Assembly (NCBI GenBank): GCA_025093985.1
Contig: JACAAK010000008.1
Location: 806,001 to 870,000, forward strand
Origin: Calvatia gigantea
Lineage: Eukaryota > Basidiomycota > Agaricomycetes > Agaricales > Lycoperdaceae
Direction of reading: 5' to 3'
Length of the DNA: 64,000 nt
The position numbers and the translations under genes are program-made. Positions within the stretch are counted from its first letter, which is position 1. Every line of letters begins with the position of its first letter. This document shows, piece by piece, positions 54,693-64,000 of this stretch. The notes beneath the pieces were generated by a model, which made no database searches, was not told the origin of the DNA, and saw only the letters and a list, made by a program, of their open reading frames with translations.

Positions 54693-55527
54693 CTGTAGGT
54701 GCACGTTCCCATGGGTGGGGACAACCCCTGCAAGTGCTGCATCAACATAGGTATTAGGTATCAACCCAGATAGACCCGCTCCAAGTAAGTACAGCCTCTT
54801 CCTGTTGATTATTAAGCTGAGAAGTCCTTAGCCGAGTTACCACCAAATGCATGACTTGCGTCAAGGGCAAGTGAAAGTGTGAGCTGCCAGGTGGGAGCAC
54901 CAAGGTCTCAAATCCCAACATTCTCGTGTGACATCTCAACTGATTTGCGACTGCACTTGAAGAGAACACCCTATGCCTCAATGAAATCATTGTTTTATTG
55001 TGTCAGCAGAATGCGTGGATGGCAAATGAGTTCCAATACTGAGAACATAATATCTGCAATTCGGCCATGATCTTGAGGGAGACCATTGCAAATGGAGAGG
55101 AGTTCTGCACCCTCGGCCTGGTGGTGAGTTAATGGTATCCTCCGCACATAGGAAGGGCTGAACGTCCAGGACAGATTGCAGAATGGCTGCCTGGTGTGGA
55201 TATCCAATGGCATGTGGATGAGGCAGGTGACATTGACATTGAGGACCGGGGTGAGGGGCCGTCACAACCGGTGTGAGAAGGGGGTGAGCAGATGGACTTG
55301 GATGAGGAAGAGAAGGGAAACAGTAGTAGTGGTGAGGAAGGGAGTGAAGAAAACGAGGAGGAAAGCAGGGAAAAGGAGAATGATGTGGAAGAGGGAAGGT
55401 ATGAGGATTGAGGACATGTGGGTGAACACAACTGCCCTTGCCTCTTGTAATATCTTTGTTTAATAATAATTTTGAATGTCCAATAAAAGTCTGTTTGTGA
55501 ATAAGAGTGAAATAAGTCCATTGAGTA
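54693..55527. other. E6 region between antisense ORF and chromodomain
   Basis: Contains decayed continuation of the antisense gene (cysteine cluster near 54720-54776, a splice donor, a Glu/Lys-rich end near 55270-55400) in broken frames. Minus-strand open frames here (such as 55598-54987) are its shadows. Confidence 0.4.
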
Positions 55528-58500
55528 TTATAACGAATACAAGGGACCAGGCTTAGCAGGATAAGTTGTATGGAAATCCGCCACAAGTTCAGCTGCATGC
55601 TCTAACTCAGTAGCAGGCAGCCAAGAAGACTCTTCTTCAGTATCCTCATAACCCAACCAAATAACCTTGTATAATAACTTGTAGGCATGTTGATGGTTGA
55701 TCTTCAAATCAACAATATGGGCGATTTCGTACTCCGGCTCACCTTCAACTTCAACAGGCGGGGGAGGCAGGTCAGAGCGGCCATTGAACAGGTTAGGTGT
55801 GGCAGGTTCAAGCATTGAAACATGGAATACTGGGTGAATGGCACACATTGAGTCAGGTAAGCATAGAGTATAAGAGACAGAACTAGGTTGAGCGATAATC
55901 TCATAAGGACCCAAATACTTTTCCAAGAGTTTCTTCGATGGTCAAGTCGTACAGAAGAACTGTGCCTTAACAAAGATCTTTTGCCCAACTGTGAAGTTAG
56001 GTGTGGGTGTCTGGCAGGCATTAGCGGATGACTGGTACCATTCTTGAGCTTGCTTGATCTCAGATTTGAGTACTGTGTGGAGTTCATTGAGGTCAATGAC
56101 GAATTGACATGTACATGTGGACGCCAAGTTGTGTTCCAGGTAGACTGTGATATTGGGATGATAGCCTTTATTAATGAAGAATGGGGAGACACCAGTAGTG
56201 GCACTAGGAGCGTTGTTATAGGCAAACTCAGCTAGTGGCAGTAACTCAGCCCAGTTGTCCTGCTGGTAGTTGCAGTAGATGCAGAGGTATTGCTCAAGAG
56301 TCTGGTTAGTCTGTTCAGTTTGTCCGTCGCCCTCAGGGTGATACCCAGAGGTGAAGTGTAACTTCATGTCCAGTACTTGTCCAAGTGAGCAGAAGAAGTA
56401 TGAAATGAATTTGGAGCTGTGATCAGATGTAACATATTCGGGAACACCATGTTTCGAGAATATATGAATGACAAATAGGCGGGCAAGTTCGGCCAAGGTG
56501 ATGGTGTTGTGAGTGGGAATGAACAAAGATTGCTTGGTGAGGCAATCAATGATAACAAGGATAGTGTCATAGCTGGAAGATGTGGGAAGTTTCTCAATGA
56601 AGTCCATAGAGATAGAGTTCCATGGCCATTCAGGAATGGGGAGCTGCTTGAGGTTTCCATAAAGTTGGTGTTGTTGTGGCTTAGAGCACATGCAGGTGAT
56701 GCAGGATTTGCAGAAATCTTTGACTGTCATATGGATTTCAGGCCAAGTGTAATCACGTCAGACTAACTCCAGAGTCTTGTTCTGACCAAAGTGTCCAGAA
56801 AGGCTGTGATCATGCTTGTACTGTAGAATGTGAAGTCAAAGATTGTCAACATTGGGAATGTAGATCCTGTCATCAAGGCAGAGAAAACCGGACAAATCTA
56901 CAGTCCAGCATCCTTTGGGTTTGGCTAGGTGTTGAGCTGCAGTTGGGTCTTGCAGAAGAGATGAAAGGATGTCGGAATGCAGCTGATCGAGGTCAATGAT
57001 CGTGGCTGCATGAAGGGAAGGGGTATAAAGATAAGTAGCACAGATGGAGGCTGTGAGTTGTTCATGAGTAAAGACTGGACAGAAGTTGTGAGGATTGACC
57101 ATAGTATAGCCATTATTCCCCCCTTTAGGGTAGATGTCCCATTGTCTAGTTAAAGTGTTAGGCTTCATACCAAGTTGGCTGGGGCGAAAAAGGATGATGA
57201 GGTTGAACTGTGACAGTTATTCAGACCAGCAGACTTGATGGCAGGTGAGGATTTTAGTGGTGCAGAAGTACTCCAGGTTCTTATGGTCAGTGACAATGTC
57301 GATGGGAAGGGGAGCACCTTCAAGGTAATGCCACCAGATCCTAAAAGCTTCAAAGATAGCCAGTAGTTCCTTGTCATGTGTGTTGTAGTTCAACTTAGCC
57401 AAGGTAAATGTGTGGGAATGGAAGGCCATGGGGTGAACTTTACCATCTTCAGTAATGATAGAGAGGATGGCAGCTAGCGTATAGTCAGATGTGTCAGTCT
57501 CAACAATGATCTGAGCATCAGGGATCCAGTGGGTCAGGATAGGAGTGGAGGTGAAAGTGTCCTTCAATGATTGGAAAGCCTCTTGACATTTATCGTTGAA
57601 GTTCCAAGGAATACCCTTGTAGGTAAGGTGGGTGAAAGAAACTACAATGTCAGAGTAGTTATAAATGAAGCAATGATAGAAGTTGGCGAAACCTAAGAAG
57701 GACTGTATATCCTTGACCTTCTTTGATTCCGGCCAGTCCTGGATAATCTTGACCTTGTCCTCAGACATCTTGAGACCATCAGGGGAAAGAACATAACCAA
57801 GATATTCAACCATGTCAGACTCAAATTTGCACTTATCCATGCAGGTGTAGAGACCATTCTGCCTAAGCTGCTTGAGAACCTTGCAGACTTGCTTGCAGTG
57901 TACACTGATGTTGTCGGAATAGATGAGTATGTCATCAAGATAGACCATAATGCAGACATCTAAGAGATCTTTGAAGATGTTGTTCATGAACTGCTGGAAG
58001 GTAGCAGGTGCATTGGTAAGGCCAAAAGGCATAATGAGCCACTCAAACGATCTGTAGCAGGTTCGGAAGGCCGTTTTCCATTCATCACCTTCTGTGATGC
58101 AGACAAGGTGATAAGCATGGTGTAGGTCAATCTTGGTATAGATGCAGGCTTTGTGGGGTGAATCGAGTAGGTTGGATATGAGAGGAAGGGGGTAGTGATC
58201 CTTCTTGGTAATGCAGTTGAGACCTCGGAAGTTGATGCACAAATGGAGTGAGCCATCCTTTTTCTTGACAAAGAGGACAGGGGCTCTGTGAGGGGAGTTG
58301 GAGGGACAGATGAATCTGATAGCAAGGTTTTGTCAATGAATTCACATAGAGCCTCTAGTTCAACTTGAGATAGTGAATAGATGGTACCAACTGGTGGTTG
58401 GCCACCTTCTTCAAGATTGATCTGGAGATCATACGGCCGATGCGGGGCAAGCTTGTCAGCCTTCATTTTACTGAAGACGTCAGTGAATTCACAGTACTCT

Positions 58501-59280
58501 TCTGGAATATTGGACCAATCATTCTGGGGTTCCTCGACAGTGGCCGAGGAAGCTGTTATAGATGGATCATTGAGATTGAGGCTATACTGAACTGAACCAG
58601 GGAGGCGAGAGGCATGGAGGAAGGTGGTGGCATTAACCAGTGAGATGTGTGGATGAGCCGCATCAACTGTGCCCATAACAGAAGTGGCAGAAGAAGCAGA
58701 TGGTGAAGACTGTGAGGTGACAGATGGGGCAGCTGAAGTGGACGCTGCAAAGGATACAGGTATGACTGGAATGGACACACTGGGAGCAGAAGTGGCAGGA
58801 AGTTCAGGCTGAAGCAGACGGAAAGTGATATAGCCTAGAACCCAGTCAATTAACAGATTGTAGCGGATGAGCCAGTTATATCCAAGAACCACAAAGCAGG
58901 AAGAGTCAAGCCAAGTGATGTAGAAGTCCAGAGTCTTCACCACAGTCAAAGGTAATAGGAAGCTTCACTAGTTCAGTAATGTATGTGTTAGATGAGCCAT
59001 CAAAGAGATGAAGTTCAATAGGAGGAATGGGTGAGGTTGGAAGATCATGTGAATGTACAAAGTCAGAGTCCACAAAACAATGGGTAGACCCACTATCAAT
59101 GAGAGCCTTAAAGCAGATAAGATTGGACGAAGTGGATGAAAGGATGGAAGGGAAAGAAAGGAAAAGCTGCAGAGAATTGAGATTAGAAAGAGTGGAAGTG
59201 TTGAGCCAAAAACACTCTATGGCACAGGTGAGTTCAATGCGGTCCTCAGCCTGTGCAGAGTCCTGAGGACTGCCATTCAT
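55528..59280 (-). pseudogene. E6 pol: protease, RT, RNase H, integrase, chromodomain, decayed
   Basis: The pol ATG at 59280 overlaps the gag stop in ATGA. Protease: ALIDSGSTHCFVDSDFV. A frame change near 58930 and a second near 58330 bracket LAPHRPYDLQINLEEGGQPP. RT: CINFRGLNCITKKDHYPLPL, YTKIDLHHAYHLVCITEGDE, MPFGLTNAPATFQQFMN, VYLDDILIYSD (intact YLDD). RNase H: VETDTSDYTLAAILS and TDHKNLEYF. Linker: NPHNFCPVFTHEQLTAS. Integrase: ISMDFIEKLP, TSDHSSKF, GQTEQTNQTLEQYL. Chromodomain: YEIAHIVDLKINHQHAYKLL with WLGYEDTEEESSW. Several stops. The linker and integrase words match my memory of the common basidiomycete Tf2-like pol proteins. Confidence 0.88.
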
Positions 59281-60897
59281 TTTCCTGAGCTCTTTTCAGA
59301 GCTCTCCCCAACTACTTCAGCCTTGCAGGCGATGGCCTTTGCAGTCGAAGCGGCTTTCTTCCTACATTCACTAACTTTGTGGCCAGCATTGCCACAGAAG
59401 AGGCAGAGGTTGTTGTCGAGGTGGCACTTTCATTCTTCGGTGGTCAGCTTGCCATCCTTGCCAAGCTTGTCAGATAAGTTGGGTTTAGCGGGTGAAGACG
59501 ATTTGGTGGGTGTAGAGGAGAAAAGAGTAGTGTTGGCAGGTTTGTTCGAAGTATTGCCCTTGTTGCTGTTGCTGTTGCTGTGGTTAGGCTTGTCATTGTT
59601 GCTTTTGCTGTTATTGTTGCTGTTGTTACTGCTGTTGCTGGCCTTGTTCGAGGAAGGTCCAGGGTTGTTACCTGACTTCCTGTTGAGAGAAGCGGATGCC
59701 AATTCAGCTGCTTCTTTCGCATGGGTCTTCTTGTGTTGTCATTCCTAGTAGCAATTGTCGAGGATAATGGCTGCCTCTCGCATTTCATTGAAAGAGGTGG
59801 GTTTGCCATTGGGGCAAGAAGAGAGGGCATCTTGGAGATGATCTGGGAGGCCTTTGTAGTAGCAGTAGTAGAGGACGTCATCACCCCATCGAAGTCAGGA
59901 CAAGAGCTGCATTGTAGGTGGTAATCTTCTCACCATGCTTTATCTTCAAGTTCTCAAGGAGTTTGGCCGACTCACCCTTCAAATCAGCTACACTAAAGTT
60001 GGTCTTGAGCTCAGTGGTGAACTCATCCCAGTTGGTGGACCAGGCATGGGATATACCTTGAGTCTCTTCCTGGTTGATGCCTGTTTCAAACCAGTGAAGA
60101 GTGACGTCAGTGAGGAAAGTGAGGGCAAAGTTGACCTTGGTGGTATCGGATGTGAATTGTGCGGGGTTGGCACAAAAATAGAGTCGACATTGGAAAAGGA
60201 AGCAGGGAAGGTCATCGGGGTTGGCACCACTGAATGGTTTGGGTTCGCAGGCCTTAGTATGGGGAGGTCAAGGAGGCTAAGGTGGCTGAGAGCGGACACG
60301 ATTGTCTATAGCATTAGCGAGGGATCTAATAGCGCAGGCCAGAGGGTGATCAAGTCCCTGATGGCCGCGCGGCTCACTAGTGCTTGCTTCATTGTTACCA
60401 TCGCCATTATCATCCAATGGTTCTTCAGGTTCGTCATCACCTCCAGGTCCATCGCCTCCACCATCATCAGGATTGGGGTAAGGGTAGTCAGCATATTCTA
60501 GACCATCGTCTTGGTCATCACCATAGTTGTCTTCATCATTAATACCATTGTTACCACCACCAGGGTAGCCAGGGTTTCCAGGGGGAACTGTGCCTATATC
60601 ATTTCCACTACTCAGGCCCCAAGGTGGGCTGGAGCTATGTTCAGGAAGTTCCTTCCAGATTGGCTCTGCAAAGGGGTTAGGGGAGTCTTGTGGAAAATCA
60701 CCTGGAACAGATAGGTGAGATCGTTTTGATCTGTGAGTTCTGGGGGTAGATTGGATTGATGAAGAGGATTGTTTGGGGTTGTTACGAAGGGACCAACAGA
60801 CAGTTGCACCAGTCTTAGTTCTGACAAATGTAGCCATAGTAAGTGAAGGAATAGAATTCAACAGCAGGAGTTGGGAGTCTGAAATACTGTTAAGCAT
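59277..60897 (-). pseudogene. E6 gag, decayed
   Basis: First ATG at 60897, with a second at 60837 (MATFVRTKTG). Pro/Gly/Asp-rich N-terminus; after two stops near 60280-60290 the same frame continues with KACEPKPFSGANPDDLPCF, TKVNFALTFLTDVTLHWFE and WDEFTTELKTNFSVADLKG, the Retrotrans_gag pattern. An Asn/Ser-rich CAG/CAA-type repeat lies near 59560-59650, then one zinc knuckle CLFCGNAGHKVSEC near 59380. Stop TGA at 59279-59277 overlaps the pol ATG. Confidence 0.82.
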
Positions 60898-61007
60898 GGA
60901 TCACATGGGTGAGATGACTGAAGTCTAGATGCCTGAGGGTTATGTGCAAATGTGGACGAAGGTGGGTGAAGTGGGCAAACTCAGGAGGACTGTGGCTTCA
61001 ATGTGTG

Positions 61008-61517
61008 TGTTGCACCCTCCTGCCAACGAGTGGTCCTAACTTCAGAACAAGGGATGAGGGCAGAGACAGAGGTGAGGACAGATATGGAGGCAGAGATGGA
61101 ACAGAAGTAGCATGTTGCTAAGTTGATTTCAGACTAAGGATTACAAGCAAAGTAGCTATGGTTTATATACTCAAGGGAGAGTGGTTCTATGAAAGAAAAC
61201 TACTATGACTTCATGTGCTGGCCAGGTATGGCTGCTAGATAGAAACACTGGACATGCAACTAACTAGAAGGAATAAGGTGAAACAGGAATGTCATGAATG
61301 GGAAAAAGGGAATTGCAATGGAAATGGGGGTAGGTATAACGACCAGAGAAATATATAGGGAGGATAATTGGAAATTAATGTCAGACATCAATAATAAGAA
61401 TGGAGTGCGGGGGAGGCAGGGGAGAGCAGGTGAGAGTGAATGGTAACTAAAATATAAATGGAATATAGTTCAGGTATGAGTGGGTGAAGCAGGTGAGTGT
61501 GCATAGGGGTTGTGACA
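61008..61517 (-). repeat. E6 5' LTR
   Basis: 510 bp, partner of 53636-54145, ends TGTCAC (minus) and CAACA. Confidence 0.9.
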
Positions 61518-61900
61518 CCTATCCTGTTTAAGGCCTAGAACTCTGATGTCTACAATTTCTTTGAGCCATATGGTATGTCCAAGGAATCAAACTGTAAGTG
61601 ACACATAAGAAATGCTTACCGAACAGGCTTTTGCTCATAACAAATATAGCTGAATCTCTTTCATCAACAAAAAAGTATTCTGGCCTACTGCCATATCACC
61701 TATCTATAGTCCATGCATAGTGATGCAAATCAATGTTCTGTCTGCTATACCACCATGCACAGAGGCACTGATACACAGATACTTATCAGCTCGTTATACT
61801 TAAGATCAGAACACCTGATGGGACTCATGGCTGTCAGCCATACAAAGAGCAAGGACTATGGTCCTTCACCACATGACAAATGTTCATGGTAGGCTCTATT
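61518..61900. repeat. Segmental duplication unit 2, right part (fragment Y')
   Basis: Matches 17680-17900 of unit 1 (AAGAAATGCTTACCG, TTTGAGCCATA). At about 61910 a stretch resembling 19112-19145 (GTCAGACATTATCCC against ATCAGACATCACTTC) suggests the beginning of yet another unit, but the match is short. Confidence 0.5.
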
Positions 61901-62712
61901 TTGGTAGTGTCAGACATTATCCCAAGTAATGAGATCAAGGTCAATTAACTGAAGGAAGCAAGGCCAAATTCATGACAAGTTCAGTGGACTCTTGTACTGT
62001 TGTACTTGTTGTGGCACTATAGGCAAGCTGTATAGCCTACTGCACAATAAGCCAATAATTACAGTATGCAATGCTGCATGGTGAGGATAAACTGAAACCT
62101 GTGCTCAAGAGTATGTAAGGACATCAGTCACTATAGTGGGGAGATATTAAATCAAGTAGGAAAGTGGTTGCAATACAGAGCCACCAGTAGGGGAATTTGC
62201 AGATGGAACAGGCATATACTTGTAGGGGTGGGACCTAGTAGTTGTCTGTGAAGCAGGAGTTCTATTAACTTCTGCTAACTGGGGCAGTAGTGTACAGCAA
62301 GAACTGTAAGCTCCCTGTTGAGACAACAACTACCATCAGCTAAAAGTACAGTGTAGAAAGGTAGTCACTTACAAGATGAAGTGAGTTCTTGTAGTTAGAG
62401 AAGAGCTTTGTTTGAGTATAAGACAAGTAAAATTGTCTAAAGGACTACATACAACATAGAGAGGTTTATATACTAGTCCAAGGAGATAATATCCTATGTC
62501 CTGATTAGAGGGAGAAATACTATCTACAAGTAGCATAACTAGTGTTATAGTGAGATCAACTTATTACTAAGCTGACCCAATATCTATCATGCAGATGATA
62601 TCAAAGGGGACTCCTTCTCAAAGGCTCAAAGAATAGATAAAGTAATACAACTACTTTGGATATTCTTAAGTCTTATGATCAAAGGTCTATCCTCAGAGTA
62701 TAACTCCTTAAC
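61901..62712. other. AT-rich, nearly CpG-free stretch
   Basis: No coding frame. A GGTTTATATACTAG word near 62464 also occurs in the E5 LTR near 27846, so this may be a decayed LTR-like fragment, but I could not define ends. Confidence 0.35.
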
Positions 62713-63352
62713 TGTTACGACCTTAGTCTGAGTGAACCTCAGGTTGCAACTTAGGCTAAGACTTGAGGGCAAGTAAGGGAGGGGAAAACTAGGTGGTTAA
62801 GCATACCGAATACAGGAGTATGTATGTACGCTTAAATACAGAAGGAACATCCAGTTGAATGGATGGAGATAACTACATGAAATGTCCGATGACTATGGCA
62901 TAGTAGTTATGAGTCAGAGCTTGAAGATCGCGCAGGCAGGAATAGCTGGAACAGGTACATAGGAGATTGGAATGCAGACAAAGTAAGTAGCATGATATGA
63001 TCGGTGAAAGGTTCACAACAATACCCCCCAATTAGGCTTCATGCCTCAGGAAGCTCATTGAAGTCTCCATTCACGACTGCAGCAGCGAGTGCTTTTTTAG
63101 TGGCAGCGATGAGGAACTTTCCTTCATTGGAATGCGCTAAGAAGATGGGTGAGTGGCTTCGCCCATCTTGCCGGATAGGGACTGGGATGCCATTGTACGG
63201 GAAGTTGGTGGTAGTGGAGCTGTCCCAGTAGTTCTTGACTATCGAGTTCCAATAATGTTGGTCTCTTTCTTGTCCTGGCAATACAGTGCAGAATCTTGCA
63301 GGTGGAAGAAAAACCGATATGAGTTGTGGCAGTGTGATGGTTTTGATGAAGT
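62713..63352 (-). mobile_element. E7: 3' end fragment of an E1-family element
   Basis: An LTR (62713-63020, TGTTACG to CACAACA) is followed by the polypurine tract complement TACCCCCCA and the C-terminal part of the extra 3' ORF (minus: LPGQERDQHYWNSIVKNYW, FLIAATKKALAAAVVNGD, LPEA). The similarity to the family ends near 63352, where unrelated CpG-rich DNA begins. The rest of the element is absent. Confidence 0.85.
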
Positions 63353-64000
63353 GGTGTGGAGACTGCACGTCGGCTGCCTTCGGAACGGCACCCAACGAGC
63401 ATCTCACACTAATCAGTCCACCCTCCAAAGATTTCATCACCCCGACCATTCATCAATCTGTCGCCGATCCACTCGTTCCTCGCTCACTACACAACCATCC
63501 ATTTCACCTGCCATACGTCGTGTTTTAGACCACTACCCACTTTAATAAAATTTCACTGCACATCTTTCTTGTTACTGACATTTTTTTTTTCTAATTCAGA
63601 CTCTTCGTCTCTGTAGTTGCACATTCACTCATTGTGTTTCAAAAATTTCAACATTTTACCACAGTTCCCTAGCCTAACCTTCATTATACTAACTCAACTC
63701 ATTTGCTATACAGATTCAGTATTTGTAGATAACCGTAGAAATTGAACACCGGACAAGTTGTCTACAGTATAAATACAGTCGAGCCAGTAGAGGCTCGACA
63801 CCTAGTAATTGGATACCCACTTTTCTCGCTCTCAAAGTCTCGCTCCGAACTCTCTCAGCATTGTCTCTCGTTGTCAGTCGCTCTCTCGTTGACTCTCAGT
63901 CCATGCTCATTCTGAACTCTTGTCTTCAACGACACCATCACTCTCACTCCTTGTTCTCTTGTGTTCCTGGCCTCTGTCTCTCCCTTTCTGGACCTGGTTT
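63353..64000 (+). promoter_or_regulatory. Right edge: TATA box followed by an inverted repeat and CT-rich leader
   Basis: CpG content is normal again. TATAAATA at 63768-63775 is followed three bases later by GTCGAGCC-AGTAGA-GGCTCGAC (63778-63799), a perfect 8-bp stem with a 6-base loop, and then about 100 bp of CT-rich sequence. This could be the core promoter and leader of a gene to the right, or the start of an LTR of another retroelement. The frame ending near 63528 (plus) before this has no domain. Confidence 0.4.

Larger units (their letters stand above)
53636..61517 (-). mobile_element. E6: Ty3/Gypsy chromovirus of a third family, 7.9 kb
   Basis: LTRs of 510 bp at both ends. The purine tract CCTTAAGGGGGGAATAC beside the left LTR sets minus orientation. 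Order on the minus strand: 5' LTR, gag, pol (protease, RT, RNase H, integrase, chromodomain), then a 1.35-kb region with an antisense ORF, 3' LTR. Its pol closely resembles the widespread basidiomycete Tf2-like polyproteins. It interrupts the duplicated host segment, but I see no clean target duplication and about 30 bp of host sequence seems missing at the join. Stops and frameshifts make it inactive. Confidence 0.9.

Noticed and set aside
53631..61522. Target duplication for E6
   Set aside because: Flanks read GTAGG on the left and CCTAT on the right; no direct repeat. The join also lacks about 30 bp relative to unit 1, so a deletion may have removed it.
1..64000. CRISPR arrays, rRNA or tRNA genes
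   Set aside because: None seen on reading; a eukaryotic genome makes CRISPR unlikely, and no cloverleaf-like pattern was noticed. A tRNA scan would be decisive.

Overview
The window looks like nuclear DNA of a mushroom-forming basidiomycete (Agaricomycetes). Genes are split by many introns of about 50-90 bp. Protein types fit this group: BCS1-like AAA ATPases, Ser/Thr/Pro-rich single-pass membrane proteins, F-box-like proteins and DUF6534-type multi-span membrane proteins. More than half of the window is Ty3/Gypsy retrotransposon of the chromodomain type. CpG sites in the old repeats have decayed to TpG/CpA, as expected where CpG is methylated.

Left part (1-13.5 kb), gene-bearing and CpG-normal: a membrane protein at the left edge; two tandem BCS1-like AAA ATPase genes on the minus strand with the same nine-exon layout, including a 20-nt microexon inside the Walker A region, and a decayed fragment of a third copy between them; three diverged tandem repeats of about 0.5 kb; and a second single-pass membrane protein gene.

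Middle (13.5-23.8 kb, continuing at 52.2-53.6 and 61.5-61.9 kb): a segment holding an F-box-like gene (+) and a DUF6534-like gene (-) occurs twice in tandem. All four gene copies are broken. The second copy is cut into three pieces by retrotransposon insertions.

Retrotransposon block (23.8-61.5 kb): the outermost element E1 (minus, 23797-52226) has matching LTRs and a perfect 5-bp target duplication. Inside it lies E2 (minus, 26797-48835). Inside E2 lie E3 (plus, 41192-47542, perfect target duplication), a fragment of another family E5 (minus, 27577-about 31357) and the 3' part of E4 (plus, about 31358-37970). E4 carries an intact Tc1-type transposon (33224-34828). A further family, E6, fills 53636-61517, and a small E1-family fragment E7 lies at 62713-63352. 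E1-E4 and E7 are one family with the layout LTR, gag, pol (protease, RT, RNase H, integrase, chromodomain), an extra 3' ORF of unknown function, LTR. A self-priming site seems to lie next to the 5' LTR.

Most worth following: the extra 3' ORF, in frame with pol behind a single stop; the Tf1-like self-priming signal; a zinc-knuckle ORF downstream of integrase in E5; an antisense coiled-coil/cysteine ORF in E6; the microexon splitting the P-loop in both BCS1 genes; and the sharp edge of CpG loss near 21.4 kb.
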